The notes beneath the pieces are model-generated. The model was not told where the DNA came from, searched no databases, and saw only the letters and a program-made list of their open reading frames with translations. Positions 53,938 to 62,412 of a stretch of 64,000 nt of DNA are shown here, one piece after another; the first letter of the stretch is position 1, and each line of letters begins with the position of its first letter. Source of the stretch: JAFAHD01 sp963772515 (GTDB taxonomy: Bacteria > Vulcanimicrobiota > Vulcanimicrobiia > Eremiobacterales > Eremiobacteraceae); the NCBI GenBank assembly GCA_963772515.1, contig CAVYXC010000002.1:868001-932000 (forward strand), given 5' to 3'. The position numbers and the translations under genes were made by a program.

Positions 53938-56703
53938 ATGAGAGTGTCTGAGACGATAGCAGCCCGCAAGCACCTCCCAACCGGCACCGTCACGTTTCTG
54001 TTCACCGACATCGAAGGCTCGACGGAACGATGGGAGCGCCATCGCGAGCAGATGAAATCCGCCGTCCGCCGTAACGGTGAGATCCTTCAGGCGGCGATAG
54101 AAACCCACGACGGACACGTCTTCAAGACGGTGGGCGACGCGTTTTGCGCGGCGTTTCACAACGTCGCCGACGCGATCGCCGCGTCGCTCGACGCACAGAA
54201 GCGGCTCGCCACCGAGGATTGGTCCGGCGTCGACGGCCTCAAGGTGCGAATGGCGATCCACACCGGGCATACGGACGAGCGCGACGGCGATTATTTCGGA
54301 CCGGCGGTCAATCGCGTCGCGCGGCTGCTCGCGATCGGCCACGGCGGTCAGGTGCTCGTTTCGGGCGCGAGCACGGATCTATCCCAAGGCGAGCTGCCGC
54401 CGCGGGCCGCGCTCCGCGATCTCGGCGAGCACCGTCTCAAAGATCTGACGCATCCCGAGCAAGTCTACCAGCTCGTAGCGCCCGGACTCGCGTCGGATTT
54501 CCCGCCGCTGCGCTCGCTCGAAGCGCTGCCGAACAACTTGCCGCTTCAGATCACGAGCTTCATCGGCCGCGACGTCGACATCCTCACCGTCTCGGAGTTG
54601 CTCGCCAAGCACCGGCTCGTCACGCTCGTCGGCGCGGGCGGCGTCGGCAAGACGCGCCTCGCGCTGCAAGTGGGCGCCGATCTGCTCGACCGGTACGAGG
54701 ACGGCGTCTGGCTCGTCGAGCTCGCGCCGTTGTCGGACAATGATCTCATCCCGAACACGGTCGCGTCGATATTCCACATCAGCGAAGGGGCTAACAGGAC
54801 GATGACCGAGGCGATCGTCCACGCGCTCAAGTCGCGGCGCGCGCTCATCATATTCGACAACTGCGAGCACGTCGTCGAGCCGGCCGCCAGGCTCATCGAC
54901 GCGATCCTTCGCAGCTGCCCGAACGTACGAATCATCGCGACGACGCGCCAAGGCCTCGGCATCGCTGGGGAGTCCGTCCACCGGGTCGCATCGCTCGCGG
55001 TGCCCGAGACAACCGGGCGTGTGAGTGCCGAGGAGGCGATGCGGCACGGCGCTATCGCGCTCTTCGTCGAACGGGCGATCGCGGCGACCGAGTCGTTCCG
55101 CCTCACCGACGAGAACGCCCAGATCGTCGCGCGCCTATGCAACCGGCTCGACGGCATCGCTCTCGCGATCGAGCTCGCCGCGCCGCGTCTCAAGGCGTTG
55201 AGCCTCGAGCAGCTCGAGTCGCGCTTGAGCGAGCGCTTCCGGATCCTCACCGGCGGCAGCCGGACTGCGCTGCCGCGGCAGCAGACGATGCGCGCGCTCG
55301 TCGACTGGAGCTACGACCTGCTGACCGACGACGAGAAGACGCTCTTCCGCCGCGTCGCGGTCTTCGCCGGCGGCTGGTCGCTCGACGCCGCATCGGCGGT
55401 CTGCTCGGATGAGAAGATCGAGGAATGGGCGGTGCTCGATCTCCTCCAGTCGCTCGTCGATAAGTCGATGGTCGTCGCGAAGCTCTTCGGCTCGGAGCAG
55501 CGTTACCGACTACTTGAATCGACGCGTCAGTACGCACACGAGCTCCTCGAGAAGAGCGGAGAGCTCGAGCCGATGCAGGTCCGGCATGCGAAATGGTTCC
55601 TCGACTTCGCGAAACGCGCCACAACGCTCCGAGAGACAGTGCCGACAAGAGCGTACCTCGCGCTCATCGACCCGGATCTCGACAATATCCGCGCCGCGCT
55701 CGACTGGGCGCTGACCGAGAAGCACGACGTCGAACTCGGCGCAGCGCTCACCTCGAAGATGTACGACTACTGGTCGTGGGCGGCGTACGACGCGGAGGGC
55801 AGGGCACGCGTCGATGCCGCACTGGCGCTCAGCGGCGAGATCTCCTCGAAGGAGACGATCGCACGGCTTTGGACTGGGCTCTACAGGGTCCAAAGCATCG
55901 CCCTGCTGTCGTGGCCGAAAGCGCGAGAATACGCTGAACGCGCGTTGCTGCTCTACCGAGAGCTCGATGATATCGCGGGCATTCAAAGCTCTCTTGTCCA
56001 AATAGCTGAGACGTGTTTGCGCCAGTTCCAACACGAAGAGGCGCAGCGGTACTTGGACGAGGCGCTGGTGCTCGCGGAAAAGATGGGCTACCAGGGCCGA
56101 ATCGCCGGCGTCAAATCGGCGATGGCGCGGAATCTGCATTTCGCGGGCAGGGTCGCAGACGCGCGCAGGGTCTATGCCGAAGCGCTCGCCATCGCGCGCG
56201 CCGTGGGCAACGATCGCGTACTCTCGACAGTCATCGGCAACCTCGCGGAGATCGAGTTCTCGATGGGCGACGCAGCTCGGGCGGTCGAGCTCGCGCTTGA
56301 GAATCTCGAAATCGCCACGGCGAACTCGTATATTGGCTACAATAACCTAGCCGCGTATCTCGTCGCGCTCGGTCGCTTCGACGAGGGCCGACACCGTGCG
56401 AGGGAGGGGCTGCGGATCGCGCGTGACGCGCAGGTCCCTTCACATGTCGCGATCAGCATCATGAATCTCGCCCGCGTCGGAGCGGAGAGAGGCGACCCTC
56501 AGCTCGCCGCGCGCCTGCTCGGCTACACCGAGGAGACGTTCGGGCGCAATAATTTCAGTATCGAGAGCACGGAACAAGTGTCGCACGACGCGCTTGAAAA
56601 GGCGATCAGGTCCGCGATCGGCGACGAAGAGCTCGGGCGCCTTCGAGCGGTCGGCGCCCGCATGACCGAAGACGTGGCGGTCGAAGAGGCCCTTCGGATC
56701 TGA
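53938..56703 (+). CDS. class III nucleotide cyclase - AAA/NB-ARC-like ATPase - TPR protein
   Basis: A 921-residue multidomain signalling protein. The class III adenylate/guanylate cyclase domain (about 15-185) has the metal site FTDIEGSTERWE, TVGDAFCAAF with the second Asp, and AVNRVARLL supplying the transition-state Asn and Arg, so it looks active. An AfsR-like ATPase follows with P-loop GAGGVGKTR (232-240), IIFDNCEHV (Walker B) and IATTRQGL; it ends with a winged-helix part (LVDWSYDLLTDDEKTLFRR) and a TPR superhelix (about 600-900). Such proteins couple a ligand-gated switch to cyclic nucleotide production. Start taken at ATG 53938; upstream codons lack support. Confidence 0.9.
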   Translation: MRVSETIAARKHLPTGTVTFLFTDIEGSTERWERHREQMKSAVRRNGEILQAAIETHDGHVFKTVGDAFCAAFHNVADAIAASLDAQKRLATEDWSGVDGLKVRMAIHTGHTDERDGDYFGPAVNRVARLLAIGHGGQVLVSGASTDLSQGELPPRAALRDLGEHRLKDLTHPEQVYQLVAPGLASDFPPLRSLEALPNNLPLQITSFIGRDVDILTVSELLAKHRLVTLVGAGGVGKTRLALQVGADLLDRYEDGVWLVELAPLSDNDLIPNTVASIFHISEGANRTMTEAIVHALKSRRALIIFDNCEHVVEPAARLIDAILRSCPNVRIIATTRQGLGIAGESVHRVASLAVPETTGRVSAEEAMRHGAIALFVERAIAATESFRLTDENAQIVARLCNRLDGIALAIELAAPRLKALSLEQLESRLSERFRILTGGSRTALPRQQTMRALVDWSYDLLTDDEKTLFRRVAVFAGGWSLDAASAVCSDEKIEEWAVLDLLQSLVDKSMVVAKLFGSEQRYRLLESTRQYAHELLEKSGELEPMQVRHAKWFLDFAKRATTLRETVPTRAYLALIDPDLDNIRAALDWALTEKHDVELGAALTSKMYDYWSWAAYDAEGRARVDAALALSGEISSKETIARLWTGLYRVQSIALLSWPKAREYAERALLLYRELDDIAGIQSSLVQIAETCLRQFQHEEAQRYLDEALVLAEKMGYQGRIAGVKSAMARNLHFAGRVADARRVYAEALAIARAVGNDRVLSTVIGNLAEIEFSMGDAARAVELALENLEIATANSYIGYNNLAAYLVALGRFDEGRHRAREGLRIARDAQVPSHVAISIMNLARVGAERGDPQLAARLLGYTEETFGRNNFSIESTEQVSHDALEKAIRSAIGDEELGRLRAVGARMTEDVAVEEALRI

Positions 56704-56708
56704 TCGGC

Positions 56709-56723
56709 GCGCTGTTTTGGGAC
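56709..56723 (+). repeat. second copy of the GCGCTGTTTTGGGAC 15-mer
   Basis: Exact match to 52698-52712, five bases after the stop of the cyclase-ATPase gene. No paired GAAACGTCCGG units follow it here. Confidence 0.55.
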
Positions 56724-56744
56724 GCGTGGGAACCTGAGCGGCAC

Positions 56745-57239
56745 TTATCTGCTAAACAGCATTGAAAGTCTTGAGGCCAGGAGCTTCCACATAAATCCGG
56801 CTGGGTACATCTCGGAACTTGGAGTATCCGTCGGGACGACGGCATTCTCGGGCTTGAACTTCGTGCAAATACGCCATTGCAAAGGAGGTACGTCGCCCTG
56901 AAATCGCGCTCGATACACGGGTACCCAGTGCTTTGCATCATCAAATCGCATTACCATGGCCGAATTGCAGCACGTGGCAACAACTCGGCTCGTGGTCGAT
57001 TTCTCCTCGATCTTATAGCCTCTTAGAAGTTCGGCACCCTTTGAGTATTTTATGCGATCTTTACGATAGAGAATATAGGCGGTTCCACCATCTGGACCTA
57101 GAATTGGAACAGCGCTGCTCAATGCCTCAATCTGCCGAGAGCCTTCTTGGCAAGAGTCGCAATAGCAGACGACACTCGTAATGGGAGTACCGAGAGCTTC
57201 GATCTCTACGCTTCCGCATGAGCAATGAGCGATTCGCAT
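56745..57239 (-). CDS. GFA/CENP-V-type zinc protein
   Basis: A 164-residue member of the glutathione-dependent formaldehyde-activating (GFA) fold. Cys pairs in HCSCGSVE, CYCDSCQ and ATCCNSAM match the zinc-binding pattern CxCG...CxCxxC...CC. Relatives include S-(hydroxymethyl)glutathione synthase, but most have unknown substrates. The C-terminal third extends beyond the usual domain. The gene is visibly AT-richer than the rest of the window, supporting recent acquisition. ATG at 57239 with AAGGTGG eight bases upstream. Confidence 0.82.
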   Translation of the reverse strand: MRIAHCSCGSVEIEALGTPITSVVCYCDSCQEGSRQIEALSSAVPILGPDGGTAYILYRKDRIKYSKGAELLRGYKIEEKSTTSRVVATCCNSAMVMRFDDAKHWVPVYRARFQGDVPPLQWRICTKFKPENAVVPTDTPSSEMYPAGFMWKLLASRLSMLFSR

Positions 57240-57335
57240 TCCACCACCTTTAGAGACGGGCCTGCGCCCGGAGAACTCTTTGTTGCACTACTGACGTGCC
57301 CGCGTTCAGGGCCGTCATTGTTGAATCGCAGCGAT

Positions 57336-57929
57336 CTACCGGCCACGCTTGGGGGTTGACGGCAACGCGCGCCATCGGCGCGTTGCAGGGTGATCTTTTG
57401 TAAGCCAGTTCAAACCGCCAAAACAACATACATGCCGTTTTCCAGATGCGAGCATGTCGCACGCTTTCTCGATCCGAATTCCGCGCGTTTTCTCTTGCTT
57501 GGCCGAGCTTATCCAGAGAATCCAGTCCCGGCGCGAGATCGGCGTGACGTCCGCCCACATCGCCTGCGCTTCTGGAGCAGCTGCAAGCGCTTTGCGAAGA
57601 TCCGACGGCACCCTGGTCTCCGGTTCTTCTCCGGTCCGCGTGATCTCCACCAACACTGTGTCTAGGGCGCCCGCACCTGCGGCACGGTGCAGGGCCTTAT
57701 CAACCTTGAGGCAGTGACTGCCTTTGCCGTTTGGTTCGAGAGCGGCTCGAAACGGGAAGCCATTGATAGTCGCCTCGACCATGGTGACACCTCGCGATGG
57801 AAGCTTCGCGCTCGCGTTCTTGGGCAGAGTGAGAAGGGTCGACGATCCATTACCGGTCGCTTTAGGCCGAAACAGCTTGGCACTGAAGCGAATCGTTGGC
57901 TTGGCTTCTCGCGACGTAGCCATTTTCAT
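57336..57929 (-). CDS. DUF1905/YdeI-like protein
   Basis: A 197-residue protein with an N-terminal DUF1905 beta domain (about residues 12-95; FSAKLFRP, then ATINGFPFRAALEPNG) and a C-terminal YdeI/OmpD-associated helical region (PSDLRKALAAAPEA, WILWISSAKQEKTRGIRIEK). Related proteins are linked to antimicrobial-peptide or bacteriocin resistance, an annotation with thin support. ATG at 57929 or 57923. A GC-rich hairpin with a T-rich tail on the same strand lies 35 bp upstream. Confidence 0.8.
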   Translation of the reverse strand: MKMATSREAKPTIRFSAKLFRPKATGNGSSTLLTLPKNASAKLPSRGVTMVEATINGFPFRAALEPNGKGSHCLKVDKALHRAAGAGALDTVLVEITRTGEEPETRVPSDLRKALAAAPEAQAMWADVTPISRRDWILWISSAKQEKTRGIRIEKACDMLASGKRHVCCFGGLNWLTKDHPATRRWRALPSTPKRGR

Positions 57930-57963
57930 ATATTTGTTATACCACCAAATAAAATGAAAAACC

Positions 57964-57989
57964 CGCCGCCGGAGGGGCCTCCAGCGGCG
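57964..57989 (-). terminator. intrinsic terminator or leader attenuator on the minus strand
   Basis: CGCCGC...GCGGCG and GGAGG...CCTCC pair around a GG loop (11 bp, one C-A mismatch); read on the minus strand the stem is followed by GGGTTTTTCATTTT. It lies 35 bp upstream of the DUF1905 gene and is oriented to stop transcription entering it. Confidence 0.55.
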
Positions 57990-58038
57990 AAGAAAGAACC
58001 GAGGTCCACTGAGGCCTTCGATCCAGAGGGGGCGCACT

Positions 58039-59454
58039 ATGGAAAACTACGGTTCCTCCCTTCGCTACGGAATAGTTTGCGCGATCGTCCTGCTCTTGGG
58101 TCTGCTGGTTTCCGGGGCCGCGAAACCGGCGGCACAGCTCGTCCGATCATGCTCAATTTGAGCCGGCATCGGTCGCAGTGTCGCCGCCGGCAGCAACTGC
58201 CTACTTCAGCCCGAGGGGAACCAGGACCCGAACGAGTCGATCCACGTCTATGCGGACGTGGATGGCGTAGTCCGTTTTCTCGCGGTGCGTCCACAGACAA
58301 CGAGCGGCGTCGAGCGCTTGACGCTCGATTGCACCGATGCTGATGCACAGACCAAGACCTATTCCGTCGATCTTCGCTCGGACGAGGCTTTCAAACCGCG
58401 CCCGTTTGATGGGTCGCGCACGACTCTGGCGGTCCGGCCCGCACTTACCGGCGACCCGCGTCGCTTCACGCAGGAAGAACTGGTAGAGGCAGGTTACGGA
58501 CTGCGCCCCGATCCGACGCAAGATCCCGACGCGTACCAAAGGTGGCTGGCTGCGGCGAGCGTGCCCGTGTACCAGCTCGGTAGTGACCAAACCTTGGTGT
58601 GGTTCCCGATCTCGCGCCAGCCTTACCTCGAACGATCTGTGGACCCCCCAGAGAGCGTCCAAAAGAAGCCGTCGGTCGGCTGGACCGGGCCCGTCCTCTA
58701 CGGTTCTTTCCAAAAGAAGGCGACGGCCGCTGAGACGATCAGTTACGGGGCGAGTTCGGCGACGCTCGTCATCCCGAAGTTGACGCCCGGTCCCACTGCC
58801 GCAGCGACGATATGGAACGGGCTCGACAATGTTTTCCAAGCCCTCGTCGATGTGACTACGACGCCGACAATCGCACACTTTGGGATTCATCACCAGACGT
58901 TTGACAAGCACAGCGGGCACACCGACACTGCAGGAACCAGATTCACTCCTCAGACCGGCGACCACATCTCCATGGAGGAGTGGTACTGCAATGCCAAGGG
59001 AGACTTGGATCTTAGCGGTGGCTACGAGTGCACGAACATGGTCGACATCACCCAACACGTACAATGGGAATGCGATAAGGCCGCAAGCTCAGACTGCCCG
59101 TCGTACAAGCTCGATGCCGCAGACCTGGGCAACGGCAAGCTCGGCTGGCAGACGGAATACATCATCGAAGATGACTCCAAGCATGCGGGAGAGTGGCCAA
59201 ATTTCTCGCCGGTGACGATGCATGGGTCCGCCGATGTGATCACGGGCGACGGTACCAAGGGACACGGCAGATTCGTGAGCATGAACTATGGGAGTCTTAG
59301 CGACCCGAAGATCACCCTCTATACCGACAACAATAATAGTAACCGGCATCTCCGCATCACCCTGTTAAGCGGGGCAGTCAAATGGGTCCCGACGACATGT
59401 GGACCCAAAGACACGTGGGACGCCAATAGCGGAAACTGCGTCCTCAAGAAGTAG
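58039..59454 (+). pseudogene. secreted protein, possibly peptidase G1-like, interrupted by an in-frame TGA
   Basis: From ATG 58039 (AGGGGGCGC upstream) the frame gives a clear signal peptide (GIVCAIVLLLGLLVSGAA), then TGA at 58159-58161 as codon 41. The same frame continues without further stops to 59454, giving about 430 more residues. Without the TGA this is one secreted protein; a GTG at 58258 could restart translation but would lose the signal. The second half has TEYIIEDDSKHAG and an upstream ATLVIPKLTPGP strand, resembling the AEWIVED and V-(I/T)-P regions of eqolisin (family G1) beta-sandwich proteases; this is a weak match. The C-terminus ends in a Cys-bounded loop (TTCGPKDTWDANSGNC). 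Decay, polymorphism or sequencing error are all possible. Confidence 0.7.
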
Positions 59455-59461
59455 GCGCCCA

Positions 59462-60208
59462 ATGAAGAGAACCATTGTACGAGCTATCGCGTCGGGGGCG
59501 CTCACCGTAGTCGCCGCTCTGAGCGTCATGTTGTCTGCGGGCGCTGAGGATGCAAAACCGCGCTACCCGAAAATGGCCCCGATCGAACAGTACCTGATTC
59601 CGAATCGCGATGCCGAAATAGCGTTGGCGCGAAGCGCAGCGCCCGATGCCATATCCCGCAATGCGACAGTTCTCGTTCTCGGAACGCATGGATACGAGAC
59701 GGCGGTCAACGGCACGAACGGCTTCGTGTGCATGGTGGAACGCGGTTGGACGAGCGCGCTAGACTGGCCAGAACTCTGGAATCCGAAGATCCGGGGTCCG
59801 GATTGCCTGAACGCGCCCGCCGCAAGGTCCCTCTTGCCGGTGGTCAACAAGACCACAGCGATGGTATTGGCCGGATCATCCGAAGCCGAGATCATCGCCG
59901 CGATAAAGGCGGGTTACCAGAACAAGACATTGCCCGCGCTCGAGTCCGGCGCGATGAGCTATATGATGTCGAAGTCGGCCTATCTCACCGACGATGATCA
60001 TCATAATCTGGCTCATGTGATGTTCTTCAATACGCTTCCGGGCGGTCAAATCTGGGGCGCGGACCTGCCCAAGTCGCCGATCGCGTCTGCATCGTACTGG
60101 TTCCCCGGCGGCGACGACAACGCCCAAGCCCACGGCTTGCCACCGATACTCGTCTTCGTCGTCGGCGTAAAGCGGTGGTCGGACGGGACGCCTCAACCCA
60201 TCAAGTGA
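59462..60208 (+). CDS. secreted protein of unknown function
   Basis: A 248-residue exported protein with signal peptide (IASGALTVVAALSVMLSAGA). The mature part contains VLVLGTHGYETAVNGTNGF, CMVERGWTSALDWPE and a late HHNLAHVMFF; two His-rich and Trp-rich patches hint at ligand binding. I recognise no named family. It starts 7 bp after the preceding gene and is probably co-transcribed with it. A single Cys pair (residues near 90 and 115) could form a disulfide. Confidence 0.7.
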   Translation: MKRTIVRAIASGALTVVAALSVMLSAGAEDAKPRYPKMAPIEQYLIPNRDAEIALARSAAPDAISRNATVLVLGTHGYETAVNGTNGFVCMVERGWTSALDWPELWNPKIRGPDCLNAPAARSLLPVVNKTTAMVLAGSSEAEIIAAIKAGYQNKTLPALESGAMSYMMSKSAYLTDDDHHNLAHVMFFNTLPGGQIWGADLPKSPIASASYWFPGGDDNAQAHGLPPILVFVVGVKRWSDGTPQPIK

Positions 60209-60232
60209 TCGACGCTTCCGAACGCGCCGGAC

Positions 60233-60625
60233 TTACCAGCGTTTCAGCTGCGTTATCTGAACCAGGTTGCCGCAGGTGTCCTTCAGCATTGCGATGGTCG
60301 AGCCAGTCACCTCGGTGGGCGGCATCGTGAACTCGGCGCCGCGGGCGCCGATGCGCTCGTAGTCGTCCTTGATCCCATCGGTGAAGAGCATTACGGCGGG
60401 CTGGCCCTGGGCAAACGTGGCCTGCTGGTACGCTTTGGCCGCCGGGTTGTCATTCAATGCTAACTGTAGCTGCGTGCCGTCCGGCTCCTCGGGCGAGGCC
60501 ACGGTGAGCCAGCGGAATGGGCCGTTACTGAAATCGGCCTTCTTGGCAAAGCCCAGCACTTCAGTGTAGAAGCGCAGGGCCTTTTCCTGGTCGTCCACAT
60601 ACACGCTGGTCAGCTTGATCTTCAC
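60233..60625 (-). CDS. VOC (glyoxalase/bleomycin-resistance) family protein
   Basis: A 130-residue vicinal-oxygen-chelate protein: the pattern VYVDDQEKALRFYTEVLGF at the start and IAMLKDTCGNLVQITQ at the end are the paired strands of the fold. It could act in small-molecule detoxification; metal-ligand residues cannot be assigned with certainty. Convergent with the secreted-protein gene and adjacent to the DUF4760-like gene on the same strand. Confidence 0.87.
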   Translation of the reverse strand: MKIKLTSVYVDDQEKALRFYTEVLGFAKKADFSNGPFRWLTVASPEEPDGTQLQLALNDNPAAKAYQQATFAQGQPAVMLFTDGIKDDYERIGARGAEFTMPPTEVTGSTIAMLKDTCGNLVQITQLKRW

Positions 60626-60649
60626 TGCCGTTCCCCCTATCGGTTAGAC

Positions 60650-61222
60650 TTACGAGCGCTGGCTGAGCGCTTTGTCTTCGTCGAGCCACAAGTCGCGGGG
60701 TGTGTGCCGCCTTCGCCCCGTTGGATATGCCCCCTCAGGGTGTCGGACAAACCAGCGCTCGCTCGCGTCGACGAGATACTCGAAGTTCTCAAACACGGCG
60801 ATGCCTTGCGAGCGCCGCAGAATCGCGATCGCCGGCGCCATGATATCCCAATCCCCTGACGCCTGGGCGGACCAGAGATCGCAGGCGAGGTCTTCGTCGA
60901 TGATGCCCCGTTTGACGAACAATCCAAGCCGCTCGTAATGGTTTCCGAGGAAGACGATTGGGCGCGCGGATGGCCCCGTCGGAATCGAGCTCAACTCTTT
61001 GCGGAACTCGCCCTCGTGCATCCGAGGCTCGAGCTCGTCGCGGATGAAACGTCGCGCTTCCTGGCAACGCTCGCTTTCCAGCATCTCGCCGATATGCAGG
61101 ATTGCGGCGATCTGGTTGCTCGCGCGGGCATGGCGCAGCTGCACGACCGCGACGATCGCCGTCGCGCCGATGACCGCAAACGTGCCGATCGCCGCGATGG
61201 TACTGAGCAGTTCCAGCGACAT
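60650..61222 (-). CDS. DUF4760-like single-pass membrane protein
   Basis: A 190-residue protein with one N-terminal membrane helix (LLSTIAAIGTFAVIGATAIV) followed by a helical cytosolic domain containing HIGEMLESERCQEARRFIRD, FLGNHYERLGLFVKRGIID and a late ASGDWDIMAPAIAIL. The order of these motifs is that of DUF4760 proteins, which are of unknown function and frequent in accessory regions. ATG at 61222 placed directly before the membrane helix; longer frames are arginine-rich. Confidence 0.68.
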   Translation of the reverse strand: MSLELLSTIAAIGTFAVIGATAIVAVVQLRHARASNQIAAILHIGEMLESERCQEARRFIRDELEPRMHEGEFRKELSSIPTGPSARPIVFLGNHYERLGLFVKRGIIDEDLACDLWSAQASGDWDIMAPAIAILRRSQGIAVFENFEYLVDASERWFVRHPEGAYPTGRRRHTPRDLWLDEDKALSQRS

Positions 61223-61313
61223 GCCGCGCGCATTCGCGACCTTCCAGCCTTGACCTCCGAAAGGATATGGCCGCGAAGCGGTGATTCGTGCACGCAATGC
61301 GAATCCACCATCT

Positions 61314-62412
61314 GTGGACGATCAACTGCGAACCGACCTAGACCGCATCAACGATCGCCTGAAGACCCTTCAGGTGCGGCTTTGACTATGCGGGCAAACA
61401 ACGCGAGATAGCCGCGCTCGAAACGCAGTCGCACGCGACTGACTTCTGGAACGATCCCCATTCCGCTCAGAAGCACATGAAGCACCTCGCCGACCTCAAA
61501 GCTGAGGTCGAGCCGCTAACGCTCCTCGATGCGAAGGCGCGCGAGCTGGGCGAATACATCGCGCTCGAAGAGGGCGACGCCGCGTTCGAGGCGGAGATCC
61601 GCGCAGAGCTCGAACGATTGCGCACGGATCTCGACGCAGCTGAGACGACGGCGATCCTCGACGGCGAGTTCGATTCCCACGGGGCGATCCTGACGATCCA
61701 CGCCGGCGCCGGCGGCACCGAAGCATGCGATTGGGCCTCGATGCTGCTGCGCATGTATATGCGCTGGGCCGAGCGCCACGGCTATCGCGCCGAGATCGTC
61801 GATAGTCTCGAAGGTGAAGAGGCGGGCATCAAGAGCGCGACCGTCGTCATCGAAGGGCGCAACGCGTACGGCTATCTCGAGAGCGAGCGCGGCGTGCACC
61901 GCCTCGTGCGCATCTCGCCCTACGATGCTGCCAAACGGCGTCACACGTCGTTTGCTTCCGTCGATGTCACGCCGGATCTGGAAGAAGGAGACGAAGCTGT
62001 CGAGATCAAGCCGGACGAGCTCGAGGTGGAGACCTATAAGAGCGGCGGCGCCGGCGGGCAGTACGTGAACAAGACGGAGAGCGCGATCCGCATCACGCAC
62101 AAGCCGACCGGCCTCATCGTCGCGGTGCAAAACGAGCGCTCGCAGCTGGCCAATCGCAACCGCGCGATGAAGATGCTGGCGGCCAAACTGGCGCAGCGGC
62201 GGCGCGAAGAGCAGGCGGCGAAGCTCGCCCAGCTCACCGGCAAGAAGAGCGCGATCGAATGGGGCAGTCAGATCCGCTCGTACACGCTGCAGCCCTACAC
62301 TATGGTGAACGATCACCGCACCGAGGTGAAGATCTCAGATGCGCAGCGAGTGCTCGACGGGGATCTGGATCAATTCATGCTGGCGTATCTGCAGGCACGC
62401 CGCGCGGCGTAG
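61314..62412 (+). CDS. prfB: peptide chain release factor 2 (programmed +1 frameshift)
   Basis: RF2 terminates at UGA and UAA. Codons from GTG 61314 encode VDDQLRTDLDRINDRLKTLQ and reach CTT TGA at 61380-61385; after a +1 shift the second frame continues DYAGKQREIAALE and stays open to 62412. The catalytic GGQ is in KSGGAGGQYVNK and the C-terminus is normal. The anticodon-recognition tripeptide is SPY (RISPYDAAKRRHTSF), not the usual SPF. GTG at 61281 is an alternative start. The total product is about 365 residues. It overlaps the convergent membrane-protein gene by 38 bp. Confidence 0.95.
61372..61386 (+). promoter_or_regulatory. prfB programmed frameshift signal
   Basis: AGGTG (61372-61376) as internal Shine-Dalgarno, a 3-nt spacer CGG, slippery CTT (61380-61382), in-frame TGA (61383-61385) and following C. 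The spacing is the same as in the classical AGGGGG-TAT-CTT-TGA-C signal. RF2 scarcity at this TGA would favour the +1 shift, giving autoregulation. Confidence 0.92.

Noticed and set aside
58159..58161. TGA as selenocysteine or reassigned codon
   Set aside because: No SECIS-like hairpin noticed directly after it, and TGA ends many well-defined genes here, including several ATGA overlaps.
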